A DNA stretch of 64,000 nucleotides from Dactylosporangium vinaceum (GTDB lineage: Bacteria; Actinomycetota; Actinomycetes; Mycobacteriales; Micromonosporaceae). Below the pieces are notes generated by a model, which did not search any database, was not told where the DNA came from, and saw only the letters and a program-made list of their open reading frames with translations. The stretch covers positions 10,292,001-10,356,000 of the forward strand of contig NZ_CP061913.1 in NCBI RefSeq assembly GCF_019904175.1, written 5' to 3'. Both the position numbers and the translations under genes were made by a program. Below are positions 51,371 to 59,522 of the stretch, one piece after another (the stretch's first letter is position 1; every line of letters begins with the position of its first letter).

Positions 51371-52381
51371 TCACAGCAGCACCGGCCCCAGCAGCGCGGA
51401 GACGAGGACCGCCATCACGAACGTGGCCGGGGCGAAGCGCAGCGCGAACCGGCGGCCGAAGATGCCGGCCTGCATCGCGAACAGCTTCAGGTCGATCATC
51501 GGCCCGACCACCAGGAACGCCAGCCGGGCGGTGAGCGAGAACTGGGTGAGCGACGCGGCCACGAACGCATCGGCCTCGGAGCAGATCGACAGCAGTACCG
51601 CCAGCAGCCCAAGCGTCACGATGGCGAGCACGGGGTTGGAGGCGACGTGCTCCAGCCAGGACTTGGGGACGACGACGCCGATGACCGCGGCCGAGGCCGC
51701 GCCGATGACCAGGAACCCGCCGGCGTGCAGGACGTCGTGGCGGACCGACGCCCAGAACGCCTGCCACTTCGCCATGCCGTCCAGGTGGGCCCGCGACGGC
51801 ATCCGCAGCCAGCTGCCCTTCCCGAACGCCTGCCACAGCCACCCCATCAGGCTGGCCACGACGAGGCTCGTCACGGCCCGGCCCACGACCATCTGCGGCT
51901 GGCCCGGGAAGGCCACGGCGGTGGAGACGAGCACGACCGGGTTGACGGCCGGCGAGGAGAGCAGGAACGCGAAGGCGGCGGCCGGCGTCACCCCGCGCCG
52001 CACGAGCGCTCCGGCGACAGGCACCGACGCGCACTCGCAGCCGGGCAGCACGACCCCGGCGATCGATGCTGTGGGTACCGCGAGCGCCGGATGCTTGGGC
52101 AGCGCCTTCGCGAAGAACGACGGCGGGACGAACACGGCGATGATCGCCGAGAGCACGACCCCGAAGACCAGGAACGGGATCGCCTGGGTGAGCACCGAGA
52201 CGAACACCGTCAGCCAGGTCTGCAGCGCCGGGGTGGCCAGCGAGCGGGTGATCGGCCCGCGCAGCAGCACGACGAGCACCAGCAGCACCGCGAGCACCTC
52301 GACGGACCCGGGCCGCCAGCGGCGGGCGGGTGCGTCCGGCGCCGGACCCGGCGCGCTGTGCTCCTCCTCGGTCACCGTCAC
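51371..52381 (-). CDS. Permease of the DUF318/UPF0718 (YraQ) family
   Basis: 336 residues with about nine membrane segments. The family signature is in VVLPGCECASVPVAGALVRR, with a CxCxS-like cysteine pair, and in FAFLLSSPAVNPVVLVSTAV. Related proteins occur in metal or arsenic resistance loci (ArsP is a distant relative). It pairs with the TIGR03943 gene downstream. Substrate unknown. Confidence 0.86.
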   Translation of the reverse strand: MTVTEEEHSAPGPAPDAPARRWRPGSVEVLAVLLVLVVLLRGPITRSLATPALQTWLTVFVSVLTQAIPFLVFGVVLSAIIAVFVPPSFFAKALPKHPALAVPTASIAGVVLPGCECASVPVAGALVRRGVTPAAAFAFLLSSPAVNPVVLVSTAVAFPGQPQMVVGRAVTSLVVASLMGWLWQAFGKGSWLRMPSRAHLDGMAKWQAFWASVRHDVLHAGGFLVIGAASAAVIGVVVPKSWLEHVASNPVLAIVTLGLLAVLLSICSEADAFVAASLTQFSLTARLAFLVVGPMIDLKLFAMQAGIFGRRFALRFAPATFVMAVLVSALLGPVLL

Positions 52382-52451
52382 GCGATGGAGGCTACCCCTT
52401 CAGTTGGTACCGTCGGCATGAAGCGTGAGCGAACACTTCGGAGAGTGAGCG

Positions 52452-52904
52452 ATGTCTGACGCCCGTTCCCTGGTAGCCGTCTTCGACTCGCCGGTCGCCG
52501 GCCACCTGCTGGAGTTCGCCGCCACGCTGGGTTATCGGACGGCCCTGGCCGACCCGGGCCTGGACGGCGTCGACATCGACGCGGGCACCGACATCGTCGT
52601 GTGCGACCACGACCGCCCCGAGCTGGGCCCGGTCCTGCGCGACGCGCTCGCCTCCCCGGCCCGCTGGATCGGCGTGATGGGCACTCCCCGGCACGAGGGC
52701 CCGCACGTGGAGGCGCTGCAGCGCCTGGGCGTGAGCGCGGCGGACATCGCCCGGGTGCACCGCCCGGTCGGGCTCAACATCGGCTCGCGGACGCCGCCCG
52801 AGATCGCCCTGGCCACACTGGCCGGGCTGGTCGCCGACCGCAACGGCCGGCCGGGCGGGTTCGCCTTCCAGCCACCCGGCCCTGACCCAGCCACCCGGCC
52901 CTAG
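52452..52904 (+). CDS. Stand-alone XdhC Rossmann-domain protein
   Basis: 150 residues corresponding only to the C-terminal XdhC/CoxI Rossmann domain (VVCDHDRPELGPVLRDALAS, WIGVMGTPRHEGPHVEALQR, HRPVGLNIGSRTPPEIALAT). The N-terminal XdhC half, which binds the Moco-maturation partner, is missing, although split pairs are known. XdhC inserts sulfur-bearing Moco into xanthine dehydrogenase-type enzymes. No such enzyme is in the window; the mod genes lie 4 kb away. The C-terminus (QPPGPDPATRP) runs into the start of the repeat array. Confidence 0.85.
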   Translation: MSDARSLVAVFDSPVAGHLLEFAATLGYRTALADPGLDGVDIDAGTDIVVCDHDRPELGPVLRDALASPARWIGVMGTPRHEGPHVEALQRLGVSAADIARVHRPVGLNIGSRTPPEIALATLAGLVADRNGRPGGFAFQPPGPDPATRP

Positions 52905-52921
52905 CTCAGCGGGTCGGCCCT

Positions 52922-53195
52922 AGCCCAGCCGGTCGGCCTCAGCCCAGCCGGTCGGCCTCAGCCCAGCCGGTCGGCCTCAGCTCGGCGGGTCGGCCCTAGC
53001 CCAGCGGGTCGCGGCCCAGCCGGTCGGCCTCAGCTCGGCGGGTCGGCCCTAGCCCAGCGGGTCGCGGCCCAGCCGGTCGGCCTCAGCTCGGCGGGTCGGC
53101 CCTAGCCCAGCGGGTCGCGGCCCAGCCGGTCGGCCTCAGCTCGGCGGGTCGGCCCTGGCCCAGCGGGTCGCGGCCCAGCCGGTCGCGGCGGAGGG
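52922..53195. repeat. Tandem array: 19-bp then 53-bp units
   Basis: Three 19-base units (AGCCCAGCCGGTCGGCCTC) at 52922-52980 are followed by 53-base units starting at 52981, 53034, 53087 and 53140, the last one diverged. 53 is not a multiple of three, so each copy is read in a different frame. The array supplies the last 30 or so codons of the ECF sigma gene on the minus strand. Confidence 0.9.
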
Positions 53196-54414
53196 TGAGG
53201 TAGGCCCGCTCCCCGGGATTGCCGGCGAGCGCGATGGCCCGGTCGTACGCGGTGCGCGCCGCATCGTCGCGGCCGAGCCGGTGCAGCAGCTGCGCCCGGA
53301 CGGCGTGCAGTGCGTGGTAGCCGTCGAGGACCTCGGCGACCCGGTCGGCCTCGGCCAGGCCCGGCCCGGGGCCGTCGGCCTCGGCGATCGCGACGGCCCG
53401 GTTGAGCCGGACGATCGGTGAGGGGTCGAGCAGCACCAGGCGGTCGTAGAGGGCGGCGATCGCCGGCCAGGCGGTGTCGCGGGCCGACGCGGCCTCCGTG
53501 TGGACCGCGTTGATCGCGGCCTGCAGCTGGTAGCGCCCCGCCGGACCGGCGCCGGCCGCGACCGCCGCGATCCGCTCCCGGACCAGGGCGTGCCCCTCGG
53601 CGATGAGCGTGCGGTCCCACGCGCCGCGGTCCTGCTCGTCAAGTGTCACGAGCGCGCCCGTGCGGGACACGCGGGCCGGCCGCCGGGCGTCGGTCAGCAG
53701 CATCAGGGCCAGCAGGCCGGCCACCTCGCCGTCGTCCGGCAGGAGGGTCCGCAGCAGCCGGCCCAGGTGGATGGCCCGGTCGGTGAGGTCGGCGCGGACC
53801 GGGTCGTCCCCGGCGCCGGCGAGGTAGCCCTCGTTGAAGACGAGGTAGACGACCGCCAGCACGCCGCCGAGCCGCTGCTGGATGTCGCCGGCCGACGGCA
53901 CGCGGAACGGGATGCGGGCCGCCTTGATCTTCGCCTTGGCCCGGGTGATCCGCCGCGCCATCGTGGTCTCCGGCACCAGGAACGCGCGGGCGATCTCGGC
54001 GACGGTGAGGCCGCCGAGCAGGCGCAGCGTCAGCGCCACCCGGGCCTCCATCGCCAGGGCGGGGTGGCAGCAGGTGAAGATCAGCCGGAGCCGGTCGTCG
54101 TCGATCGGGCCGGTCGGCTCGTGGGCGTCGTCGTGGAGCATGATCCGGGCCGCCTGGTGCTTGGCGTCGCGCTGTGACTCGCGACGGAGCCAATCGATCG
54201 CCTTGCGGGTCGCGGTGGTGGTGAGCCAGCCGCCGGGGTTGGGCGGCACGCCCTCGCGGGGCCACCGCGCGGCCGCCGCCGCGAACGCCTCGGCCGCCGC
54301 GTCCTCGGCGACGTCGAGGTCGCCGAAGCGGCGGGCGAGGTCGGCGACGACCCGCGCCCACTCCTCGCGGTGGGCGCGGACGATCGCGCGCTCGGGCGTC
54401 GGCTCCAGGCTCAT
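53083..54414 (-). CDS. ECF42-type RNA polymerase sigma factor with C-terminal TPR-like domain
   Basis: 443 residues. Sigma region 2 lies at about 10-80 (AEDAAAEAFAAAAARWPREG, then PNPGGWLTTTATRKAIDWLR). Region 4 lies at about 120-180 (LTLRLLGGLTVAEIARAFLV, ETTMARRITRAKAKI). The 230-residue C-terminal helical part (DUF6596/TPR-like, VYLVFNEGYLAGAGDD) regulates activity in this group. It is coupled to a DGPF protein, the known ECF42 partner. The last 30 residues (after LTLRRDRLGR) are encoded by the 53-bp array and look like an acquired tail. Confidence 0.92.
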   Translation of the reverse strand: MSLEPTPERAIVRAHREEWARVVADLARRFGDLDVAEDAAAEAFAAAAARWPREGVPPNPGGWLTTTATRKAIDWLRRESQRDAKHQAARIMLHDDAHEPTGPIDDDRLRLIFTCCHPALAMEARVALTLRLLGGLTVAEIARAFLVPETTMARRITRAKAKIKAARIPFRVPSAGDIQQRLGGVLAVVYLVFNEGYLAGAGDDPVRADLTDRAIHLGRLLRTLLPDDGEVAGLLALMLLTDARRPARVSRTGALVTLDEQDRGAWDRTLIAEGHALVRERIAAVAAGAGPAGRYQLQAAINAVHTEAASARDTAWPAIAALYDRLVLLDPSPIVRLNRAVAIAEADGPGPGLAEADRVAEVLDGYHALHAVRAQLLHRLGRDDAARTAYDRAIALAGNPGERAYLTLRRDRLGRDPLGQGRPAELRPTGWAATRWARADPPS

Positions 54415-54791
54415 CCCCGCCCGGGTACGTCCGTCCGGGCCCGCCCGGGCCCGCGGAAGCGGTGCACCTCCTGCGGCCAGTCGAGCGCTTCCACGAGCCG
54501 GCCGGCCCAGTAGCGGGCGGTCTCGTCGTCGGGCACGTCCACGACCGCGAAGCCGCCGAGATGCTCCTTGGTCTCGGCGTACGGCCCGTCGGTGAACACG
54601 GCCTCGCCGTCGACCAGCTCGGCGCTGAACAGGGCCGTGGACCGGTCGAGCGCGCCGTTGGAGAAGATCAGCACGCCCTGGGCCAGCATCTCGTCGACCA
54701 CGGGCCGGACGGCCGCGGCCTTGGCCTGCAGCTGCTCCGCCGTGTGCTCGGGCACCCACTCATCGTTGAAGGTGATCAGATACTCGGTCAT
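54411..54791 (-). CDS. YCII-related DGPF-domain protein
   Basis: 126 residues. It starts MTEYLITFNDEWVPEHTAEQ and carries the family motif DGPYAETKEHLGGF (DGPF variant). Ferredoxin-like dimer fold. These proteins are encoded beside ECF41/42 sigma factors and are regarded as their targets or regulators. It overlaps the sigma gene start by four bases. The last ten residues are Arg/Gly-rich and likely disordered. Confidence 0.9.
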   Translation of the reverse strand: MTEYLITFNDEWVPEHTAEQLQAKAAAVRPVVDEMLAQGVLIFSNGALDRSTALFSAELVDGEAVFTDGPYAETKEHLGGFAVVDVPDDETARYWAGRLVEALDWPQEVHRFRGPGRARTDVPGRG

Positions 54792-54871
54792 CGTCGTCCT
54801 CCTGCCCCGGGCAGCCCGTGCGGCCGCATCACTTCTTCCACGAACGAGCCCGGCCGGATACGACAGCGCGC

Positions 54872-55759
54872 TCAGATCTTCGTCGCGTTCTCGCGGGCGT
54901 GGGTGCGGTACAACTCGGCGATCCGGCGGGTCACGGGCCCGACCTTGCCGTCGCCGATCGGCCGGCCGTCGATCGTCACCACACCGGCGATCTCGCCCAT
55001 GGTGCCGGTGCAGAAGACCTCATCGGCCGTGTACATCTCCACCTGCGCAATGTCGCGGACGTGGACCGGCACCGGCGAGATGCGCAGCACGGTGTCGCGG
55101 GTGATGCCCTCCGGGCAGGCGACCGCGCGCGGGGTCAGCAGCTCACCGCCGGTGACCGCGAACAGGTGGGTGGCGTTGGTCTCGGCCACGAAGCCGCGCG
55201 CGTCGAGCATCATGGCGTCGTCGGCGCCGGCCACGTTCGCCTCGATCTTGGCCAGGATCGAGTTGAGCAGATTGTTGTGGTGGATCCGGGGGTCCAGGAC
55301 GTCCGGAGACGGGCGGCGGACGCTGCTGGTGACCAGGGTGAGGCCGCTGGTGTCGTAGACCGGTGCCTTGAACTCGGCCAGGACGATCAACGTACAACCG
55401 CTGCGGTTCAGTCTTGGGTCCATGCCGCTGGTGACCTTGACGCCGCGGGTCAGTGTCAGGCGGACGTGTGCGCCGTCGCGCATGCCGTTGGCCGCGAGGG
55501 TGGCCCGGAGCGCGGCGATGATGTCGGCGTCGGCCGGAATGCCCTCGAAGGCCAGGGACAGGGCGGAGCGGCGCAGGCGGTCAAGGTGCTCCTGCAGGCC
55601 GTAGATGCCGCCGTCGTACAGTCGCAGGCCCTCCCATACCGCGTCACCGCCCTGGACGACCGAGTCGAACGGGGACAGGCCCGGCTCGTCGCGGTGGCGC
55701 AGGGCGCCGTTGACCCAGTACCGCAGGTCGGCGTTGCGCTCGTCGTACTGCTGCAGCAT
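54872..55759 (-). CDS. Class IV PLP aminotransferase (branched-chain / D-amino-acid type)
   Basis: 295 residues. The fold-type IV pattern starts YWVNGALRHRDE and GGDAVWEGLRLYDGG. The PLP lysine is in HHNNLLNSILAKIEANVAGA. MLDARGFVAETNATHLFAVT and FCTGTMGEIAGVVTIDGRPI form the cofactor phosphate site. Resembles IlvE-like enzymes but is shorter and may use D- or beta-type amines. It starts one base after the MarR stop, so it is probably co-transcribed with it. Confidence 0.92.
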   Translation of the reverse strand: MLQQYDERNADLRYWVNGALRHRDEPGLSPFDSVVQGGDAVWEGLRLYDGGIYGLQEHLDRLRRSALSLAFEGIPADADIIAALRATLAANGMRDGAHVRLTLTRGVKVTSGMDPRLNRSGCTLIVLAEFKAPVYDTSGLTLVTSSVRRPSPDVLDPRIHHNNLLNSILAKIEANVAGADDAMMLDARGFVAETNATHLFAVTGGELLTPRAVACPEGITRDTVLRISPVPVHVRDIAQVEMYTADEVFCTGTMGEIAGVVTIDGRPIGDGKVGPVTRRIAELYRTHARENATKI

Positions 55760-55760
55760 G

Positions 55761-56267
55761 TCAGTCCTCTTTCGCCGTGTCGCCGAGGGCGATGAGCAGC
55801 TCGCGCAGCCGGTCCGCGGCCGCGGTCACGAGCGCGGGGTCGGCGGCGGAGAACAGCCGGGCCTGGGCGCCGGTGACGGCCCGCACGACCTTCTCGGCGG
55901 TGGCCAGCCCGGGGGCCGAGAGCCGGACCCAGGCGACCCGCGCGTCGGCGGGGTCGGCCGCGCGCTCGATGAGCCCGTCCTGCTGGAGGCGGCGCAGCAC
56001 GTTGCTGATCCCGCCCGAGGTCAGCAGCAGGCCGGCGGCCAGCTCCGAGGGCTTCAGCGCGTAGGGCGGCCCGGCCCGGCGCAGCGCCGAGAGCACGTCG
56101 AACTCGGCCGGCGACAGGCCCAGGGCGGCTGTCTCGTTGCGCACCGCCTCCTGGAGCCGCCCGGCCAGCCGGTGCACGCGCTTGCCCAGCTCCATGGACG
56201 GACCCACGATGTCGGGGAGCTGCACCCGCCACTCCCCGACGATCGCGTCGATCTGATCCCGGGCCAT
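55761..56267 (-). CDS. MarR-family transcriptional regulator
   Basis: 168 residues. The winged helix has LGLSPAEFDVLSALRRAGPP, LKPSELAAGLLLTSGGISNV and the wing DPADARVAWVRLSAPG. Terminal helices form the dimer interface. It sits inside an operon (unknown protein, MarR, aminotransferase), so autoregulation is likely. The ligand is unknown. Confidence 0.9.
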   Translation of the reverse strand: MARDQIDAIVGEWRVQLPDIVGPSMELGKRVHRLAGRLQEAVRNETAALGLSPAEFDVLSALRRAGPPYALKPSELAAGLLLTSGGISNVLRRLQQDGLIERAADPADARVAWVRLSAPGLATAEKVVRAVTGAQARLFSAADPALVTAAADRLRELLIALGDTAKED

Positions 56268-56277
56268 ACCGCAAAGA

Positions 56278-56661
56278 CTAGTGGTCGCTGCAGCAGGGCC
56301 GGTTGTTCGGTGGCTCGAACGGCACCAGCACCCCGCCCCGGCCGAACTGGGTGACGAGGGTCAGGACGCCGTCGCGCCAGATCGGGCGCACGTGGTCGCG
56401 GGTGTCGACGAGCATCTCCGGGACGGCCGTCAGGCCGCCCAGGATGACGACCCGCTCGATCGCCGAGGAGTCCAGGATGGCCGCGACCGCGATCGTGCCC
56501 TTCAGCGCCTCCGAGCCCGCGAACAGCACCTGGCGGGCGCCCTCCGGGGGCGGCTGCGCGTCGGTGCCGACGCTCACCTGGCCGCCGGCGAAGTACGTGA
56601 ATGCGGGGCGGCCTTCCATCAGGATGTGATGGTCGGCCGCCTGCACGTCGGGGAACGCCAT
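56278..56661 (-). CDS. Hypothetical protein, downstream of the PHP hydrolase
   Basis: 127 residues from ATG 56661, whose first base is shared with the PHP stop codon. No signal or membrane segment. It is beta-rich with the ending EPPNNRPCCSDH, where the CC and the terminal His may bind metal. DHHILMEGRPAFTYFAGGQV is near the N-terminus. No family is recognised. The tight coupling suggests that it works with the PHP hydrolase. Confidence 0.65.
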   Translation of the reverse strand: MAFPDVQAADHHILMEGRPAFTYFAGGQVSVGTDAQPPPEGARQVLFAGSEALKGTIAVAAILDSSAIERVVILGGLTAVPEMLVDTRDHVRPIWRDGVLTLVTQFGRGGVLVPFEPPNNRPCCSDH

Positions 56662-58394
56662 TACCGGGGCAGGACCCAGATCGGGTTCGCGTAGAACCAG
56701 AGGTCCTTCCACGGGTCGGCGTCGCCGAGCACGTCGATCGCCGGGCCCACCGGGTCGATCGCCGCGCCGAGGTAGCCGGGAGCGCTGCGGTTGCCGTCGG
56801 TGCCGCGCAGGCGGACGTAGAACGGCTCGTCGGCGACGCCGAGGTCGTAGGTGAACGCCACGGTGCCAGTCGACTTGTTGACCTCGAACGACTTGACGAC
56901 CCTGGTGTCCGGGGCCTTGAACGTGTCCCGGTCGGACACGGCGCCCTTGACGGCACCGCGGATGACGTCGATGCGGGCCAGGGTCGGCACGAAGTTCGCC
57001 CAGTTCGCCTTGCCGGCCAGGTTGACCTTGATGACCAGCTCGGCCCGCTGGCCGCGGCGCAGCGGCAGCGAGCCGCCGAGCGTGACGCCGACCGGCGAGC
57101 CCTTGACGCGCACCTGCACGTCGAGGCCGCTGATCAGCCCGCCGTGGTCGACCCAGACGCGCCCGGCGCGCAGCCCGGCCATGACCGCGGCGTAGCTGAA
57201 GTTGCTCGCGCCGACGTGGGTGCGGCTGTAGTAGCCGGGCCAGAAGTCACCGGTGGTGAGGTTCGTCGGCTGGCCGTACACCGGGTCGAAGTGGTAGCCG
57301 TTGGTGGCGAAGTCCGTGTTGTCCGGGCGCTTCGCCGTCTCCTCGTAGACGACGTGCGAGTCGGAGTTCGCGGAGATCCACCACGGCCGGCCCTCGGCCA
57401 GCAGGCTGTCCCAGAGGCCGCCGACGGTGGCGGTCATCCAGTCGAAGCCGCCCCAGGTGCGGTAGCTCTCCAGCGGGTAGCCGGGGAACGAGTTCGCGTT
57501 GGGGGCGTTCTCGTAGAAGCCGCGGCCGGCGCCGGCGCCGTTCGGCTTGGCGATGCCGGCGGCCTGGTGGCCCGGCGCGCCCTCGAACCCGATCGCGATC
57601 TGCGGGTCGGCGTCGCGCCAGCCGCGGATCTCGTGCGGGGAGTCGATGCCGTTGCGGGCCGGGTGGTTGGCCAGGAACAGCGCGTCCTGGACCCGCCGCT
57701 TGGCGACCTGGTCGCCGAGGAACTTGATGCCGGCGATGGCCAGCGCCTCGGTCACGTTGGCCGGGTTCACCGCGCCCTGGACCGAGCCGTCGAACGTACC
57801 CTCGAACTCCTTGAGCACGGCGAGCTCGTTGGCGCCGGGGTGCACGAACACCGTGCCGTGCTCGGCCGCCGGGATGTTCCACTCCAGGCCCTGGAAGACG
57901 AGCATGTCCTTGTAGTCGTCGCGGGCCTCCCGGATCAGCGGGTTGACCTTGTCGACGCCGATCTTCGAGTGCTGGACGGTGCCGTGGTCGGTGATGACCA
58001 TCCAGTCCAGGCCATACGCGGAGGCGTGCCTCACGTGGTCGTCGACCCGGTACATGCCGTCGCTGGAGAACTGCGTGTGGATGTGGTGGTCGCCCGCCAG
58101 CCACTTGTAGTTGTTGAACGCCGGGCGGTTGTGCCCGTGCCGGTCCCAGCCGTCGAAGTCGTGGCTGTGGTCGTCGTCGTGCGCGTGCGCGACACCCGCG
58201 TTGGCGAGCGCACCGCCGGCGGCGGCCGCCGCACCCAGCAGGCCCGCGCGGCGCAGGAACCCGCGGCGCGAGACGTCACCCGGGGAGAGCTCGCTGTCCG
58301 GAATGGACGCGTCGAGCACCGCGGGGACGTCGCCGGCGGCCTGGGGCATGTCGTCGTGGTGATGGTGGTGGTGGCCAGGCAGGGAGCTGCCCAT
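56661..58394 (-). CDS. Secreted PHP-domain metallohydrolase (CehA/McbA-like)
   Basis: 577 residues. It opens with a natural six-histidine run (residues 8-13) before a twin-arginine signal (SRRGFLRRAGLLGAAAAAGG). The PHP domain has metal ligands in LAGDHHIHTQFSSDG, VITDHGTVQHS, the Glu of VFQGLEWN and NSDSHVVYEE. Residues about 380-577 are beta-sandwich-like. Such proteins are exported folded with metals and hydrolyse phosphoesters or carbamates. It begins an operon of four genes. Confidence 0.87.
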   Translation of the reverse strand: MGSSLPGHHHHHHDDMPQAAGDVPAVLDASIPDSELSPGDVSRRGFLRRAGLLGAAAAAGGALANAGVAHAHDDDHSHDFDGWDRHGHNRPAFNNYKWLAGDHHIHTQFSSDGMYRVDDHVRHASAYGLDWMVITDHGTVQHSKIGVDKVNPLIREARDDYKDMLVFQGLEWNIPAAEHGTVFVHPGANELAVLKEFEGTFDGSVQGAVNPANVTEALAIAGIKFLGDQVAKRRVQDALFLANHPARNGIDSPHEIRGWRDADPQIAIGFEGAPGHQAAGIAKPNGAGAGRGFYENAPNANSFPGYPLESYRTWGGFDWMTATVGGLWDSLLAEGRPWWISANSDSHVVYEETAKRPDNTDFATNGYHFDPVYGQPTNLTTGDFWPGYYSRTHVGASNFSYAAVMAGLRAGRVWVDHGGLISGLDVQVRVKGSPVGVTLGGSLPLRRGQRAELVIKVNLAGKANWANFVPTLARIDVIRGAVKGAVSDRDTFKAPDTRVVKSFEVNKSTGTVAFTYDLGVADEPFYVRLRGTDGNRSAPGYLGAAIDPVGPAIDVLGDADPWKDLWFYANPIWVLPR

Positions 58395-58471
58395 GATGGC
58401 TCCTCAGCGAAGTCAGTTGGTCCTCACCGCCGACCCTCGTAGCCACGGACGAACAACAGGTAGCGATATGC

Positions 58472-59182
58472 CTATGTCTGCGCGAACTTCAGCAAGATCA
58501 CGGTCGCGGCGAGGGTGAAGCCAAGGGCCACGACCAGCGCATCCGCCCACCCGAACCGCGTCACCCGGGCAACGGTCCGGGCCCCGCCCCGGTCGAACCC
58601 GCGCGCCTCCATGGCCGTGGCGAGCCGAATCCCCCGCCGGATGGCGGCAACCAGCAGTCCGAAGAGCGACGATCCGATGCCGGCCCGGGTACCGCGCGCC
58701 CGCCGAGCCAGCCGGATCAACCGGTACTCGTCGGCCAGGAGCGGAGCCAGCCGAAACGCCGCCAGCGCCCCGATGGCGAACCGCGGCGAGACCCGCAGGT
58801 GCACGACGAGCGAATCGGCCAGGTCGGTCGGGTCGATGCTGGCGAACATCAGAAAACCGGGCAGCCCGACGGCAAGCAGCCGCAGCGCGTAACCGACGGC
58901 ATTTTCCCGCACCTCGAGCCCGGCGAGGTGAGCCACGACAGGCGAGTCCCGAGCCCCGAGCAGCACCGTGAAGAGAAAGATCCCGGCCGCCGAGAGCAGG
59001 ATCGGCCACCCCCGCCGCCACAGCACCCCGAGCGGCACCCCGGCGAACGGCATCACGAGGACCAGCACCCCGATCACCGTCAACGACGCCGCCGGCTCCA
59101 GCGTGGTCACGACGGCCGCAGTGACAAGCAGCGCCGCCAGCAACTTGGCCGTAGCATCCCGCCGCCCCAGCCAGCTGTTCAT
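58472..59182 (-). CDS. ykoC: ECF transporter T component (EcfT/YkoC-like)
   Basis: 236 residues with about five membrane segments. The two coupling-helix motifs of EcfT are visible: RLARRARGTRAG and TAMEARGFDRGG (each with A-R-G). It couples the ATPase pair to the substrate-binding S component. The other components lie 660 bases upstream on the same strand, with the repeats at 59235-59520 in between, so the unit is physically split. Assignment to the thiamine system rests on this context. Confidence 0.85.
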   Translation of the reverse strand: MNSWLGRRDATAKLLAALLVTAAVVTTLEPAASLTVIGVLVLVMPFAGVPLGVLWRRGWPILLSAAGIFLFTVLLGARDSPVVAHLAGLEVRENAVGYALRLLAVGLPGFLMFASIDPTDLADSLVVHLRVSPRFAIGALAAFRLAPLLADEYRLIRLARRARGTRAGIGSSLFGLLVAAIRRGIRLATAMEARGFDRGGARTVARVTRFGWADALVVALGFTLAATVILLKFAQT

Positions 59183-59234
59183 CGCCCGACCGCCCTTCCA
59201 TTCGACGCCTGAACCGGCGGTTTTCCCTTGGATA

Positions 59235-59339
59235 CCGATATGTCGGGCGCTTCGCGCTGCGCTCCGCTCGACATATCAGATTTATCGCCCGACGGGGCAT
59301 AAGTCCGATGTGTCGCGGCACGCAGTGCCCGACATATCG
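59235..59339. repeat. Palindromic REP-like element, copy B
   Basis: CCGATATGTCG (59235-59245) faces CGACATATCAG (59269-59279), and CCGATGTGTCG (59305-59315) faces CGACATATCG (59330-59339). Between the two hairpins lies ATTTATCGCCCGACGGGG, the reverse complement of the flank of copy A near 19690-19706. It therefore belongs to the same dispersed family in opposite orientation. Confidence 0.82.
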
Positions 59340-59344
59340 TGTTT

Positions 59345-59520
59345 GCGCAGTTCACGCTCACCGTTGCGGTGCGAAGTGCGCTGCATTTCGTGCTTGCGCA
59401 GCCCATGCCGCCCGTTGCGGTGCGAAGCATGCGGCCTGTCGTGCTTGGGCGGTTCACGCCGCCAGTTCCGGCGCGAAGTACGCGGCCTGTCGTCCTTGCG
59501 CAGGTCACGCTGTGGTCCAG
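59345..59520. repeat. 51-bp tandem repeat
   Basis: Units begin at 59345, 59396, 59447 and 59498 (the last partial), each opening GCGCAG or GGGCGG and containing GTTGCGGTGCGAAG or a variant. 51 bases are 17 codons, so a repetitive Cys/Ala-rich frame stays open on the plus strand and others on the minus. I see no ribosome site, so this is treated as a non-coding VNTR. Confidence 0.85.
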
Positions 59521-59522
59521 GT

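Noticed and set aside
52922..53195. CRISPR array
   Set aside because: The 19- and 53-base units are directly contiguous, without unique spacers, and no cas gene is present.
56661..58394. Vector-derived His-tag in the PHP hydrolase
   Set aside because: The His run lies in natural sequence with no cleavage site or linker, and flanking genes are chromosomal.
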